Assembly (NCBI RefSeq): GCF_004330295.1 | Contig: NZ_SJOJ01000002.1 | Location: 62,001-126,000 of the forward strand | Length of the DNA stretch: 64,000 nt | Source: Rahnella victoriana | GTDB taxonomy: Bacteria > Pseudomonadota > Gammaproteobacteria > Enterobacterales > Enterobacteriaceae | Direction: 5' to 3' | Part shown: one piece after another, positions 63,927-64,000 of the stretch | Position numbering within the stretch: the stretch's first letter is position 1 | Layout: each line of letters opens with the position of its first letter | Position numbers and translations under genes: made by a program | Notes under the pieces: model-generated | Told to the model about the DNA's origin: nothing | Seen by the model: only the letters and a program-made list of their open reading frames with translations | The model's database searches: none

Positions 63927-64000
63927 TAACTGCGCGCTATCGCTGGACACTATGTTTCAGATACCACAGTGACAGGCTGGAAATCTTGCCGCTGCGCGGT

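Overview
The window reads as chromosome of a gamma-proteobacterium of the order Enterobacterales. Almost every housekeeping protein is close to its Escherichia coli counterpart, but the gene order joins several blocks that are apart in E. coli, and accessory loci sit between them. The set of genes and the dispersed repeats suggest the Yersiniaceae side of the order (a Rahnella- or Rouxiella-like organism). That placement is inference from memory; no 16S gene is present. No tRNA, rRNA, CRISPR array, prophage or insertion sequence was seen.

Layout. 1-13.3 kb: the end of mipA, then yeaE, yeaD, gapA, msrB, yeaC, a LysE-type exporter, pncA-ansA, sppA, ydjA, topB, ynjH, nudG and xthA. This is E. 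coli order with selD and gdhA missing. 13.4-23.9 kb: tyrR, tpx, the murein-peptide pair ycjG-mppA, an MFS/LysR divergent pair, zntB, the anaerobic small RNA fnrS with its FNR site, a putative 2H phosphoesterase where E. coli has dbpA, and ttcA. 23.9-25.8 kb: a long gap with a possible 46-residue membrane peptide, two tandem YgdI/YgdR-type lipoproteins, and nudI.

25.8-38.2 kb is a catabolic island. A polyuronate (alginate-like) module holds a sodium/solute symporter, a secreted alginate-lyase-family enzyme, a cytoplasmic heparinase II/III-type lyase, a short-chain dehydrogenase and a FadR-type regulator, with a CRP-like site in the divergent promoter. It is followed by an L-rhamnoside module of AraC regulator, MFS transporter and GH78 alpha-L-rhamnosidase. 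A pair of inverted REP-like palindromes separates the island from nifJ.

38.4-53.8 kb follows the E. coli ydbK-ydbJ-hslJ-ldhA-ydbH-ynbE-ydbL order with two insertions: an MgtC-family gene, and a five-gene operon. That operon encodes a Ugp-like ABC transporter and a phosphoesterase resembling Mn-dependent ADP-ribose/CDP-alcohol diphosphatase. It is preceded by three 7-bp PhoB-type repeats at exact 11-bp spacing, placed as in phoA, so it looks like a phosphate-starvation phosphodiester scavenging system.

54.1-57.0 kb is an AT-rich three-gene island: a CHAP-type amidase, a DUF2235 (Tle1-like) lipase-fold protein and a membrane protein. It is the best candidate here for a poorly described effector or defence module. 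57.1-64 kb: azoR, hrpA, the ydgD protease, a 26-residue ydgU homologue, and asr with an RstA-type box. The window ends in a six-base tandem repeat with strong hairpins.
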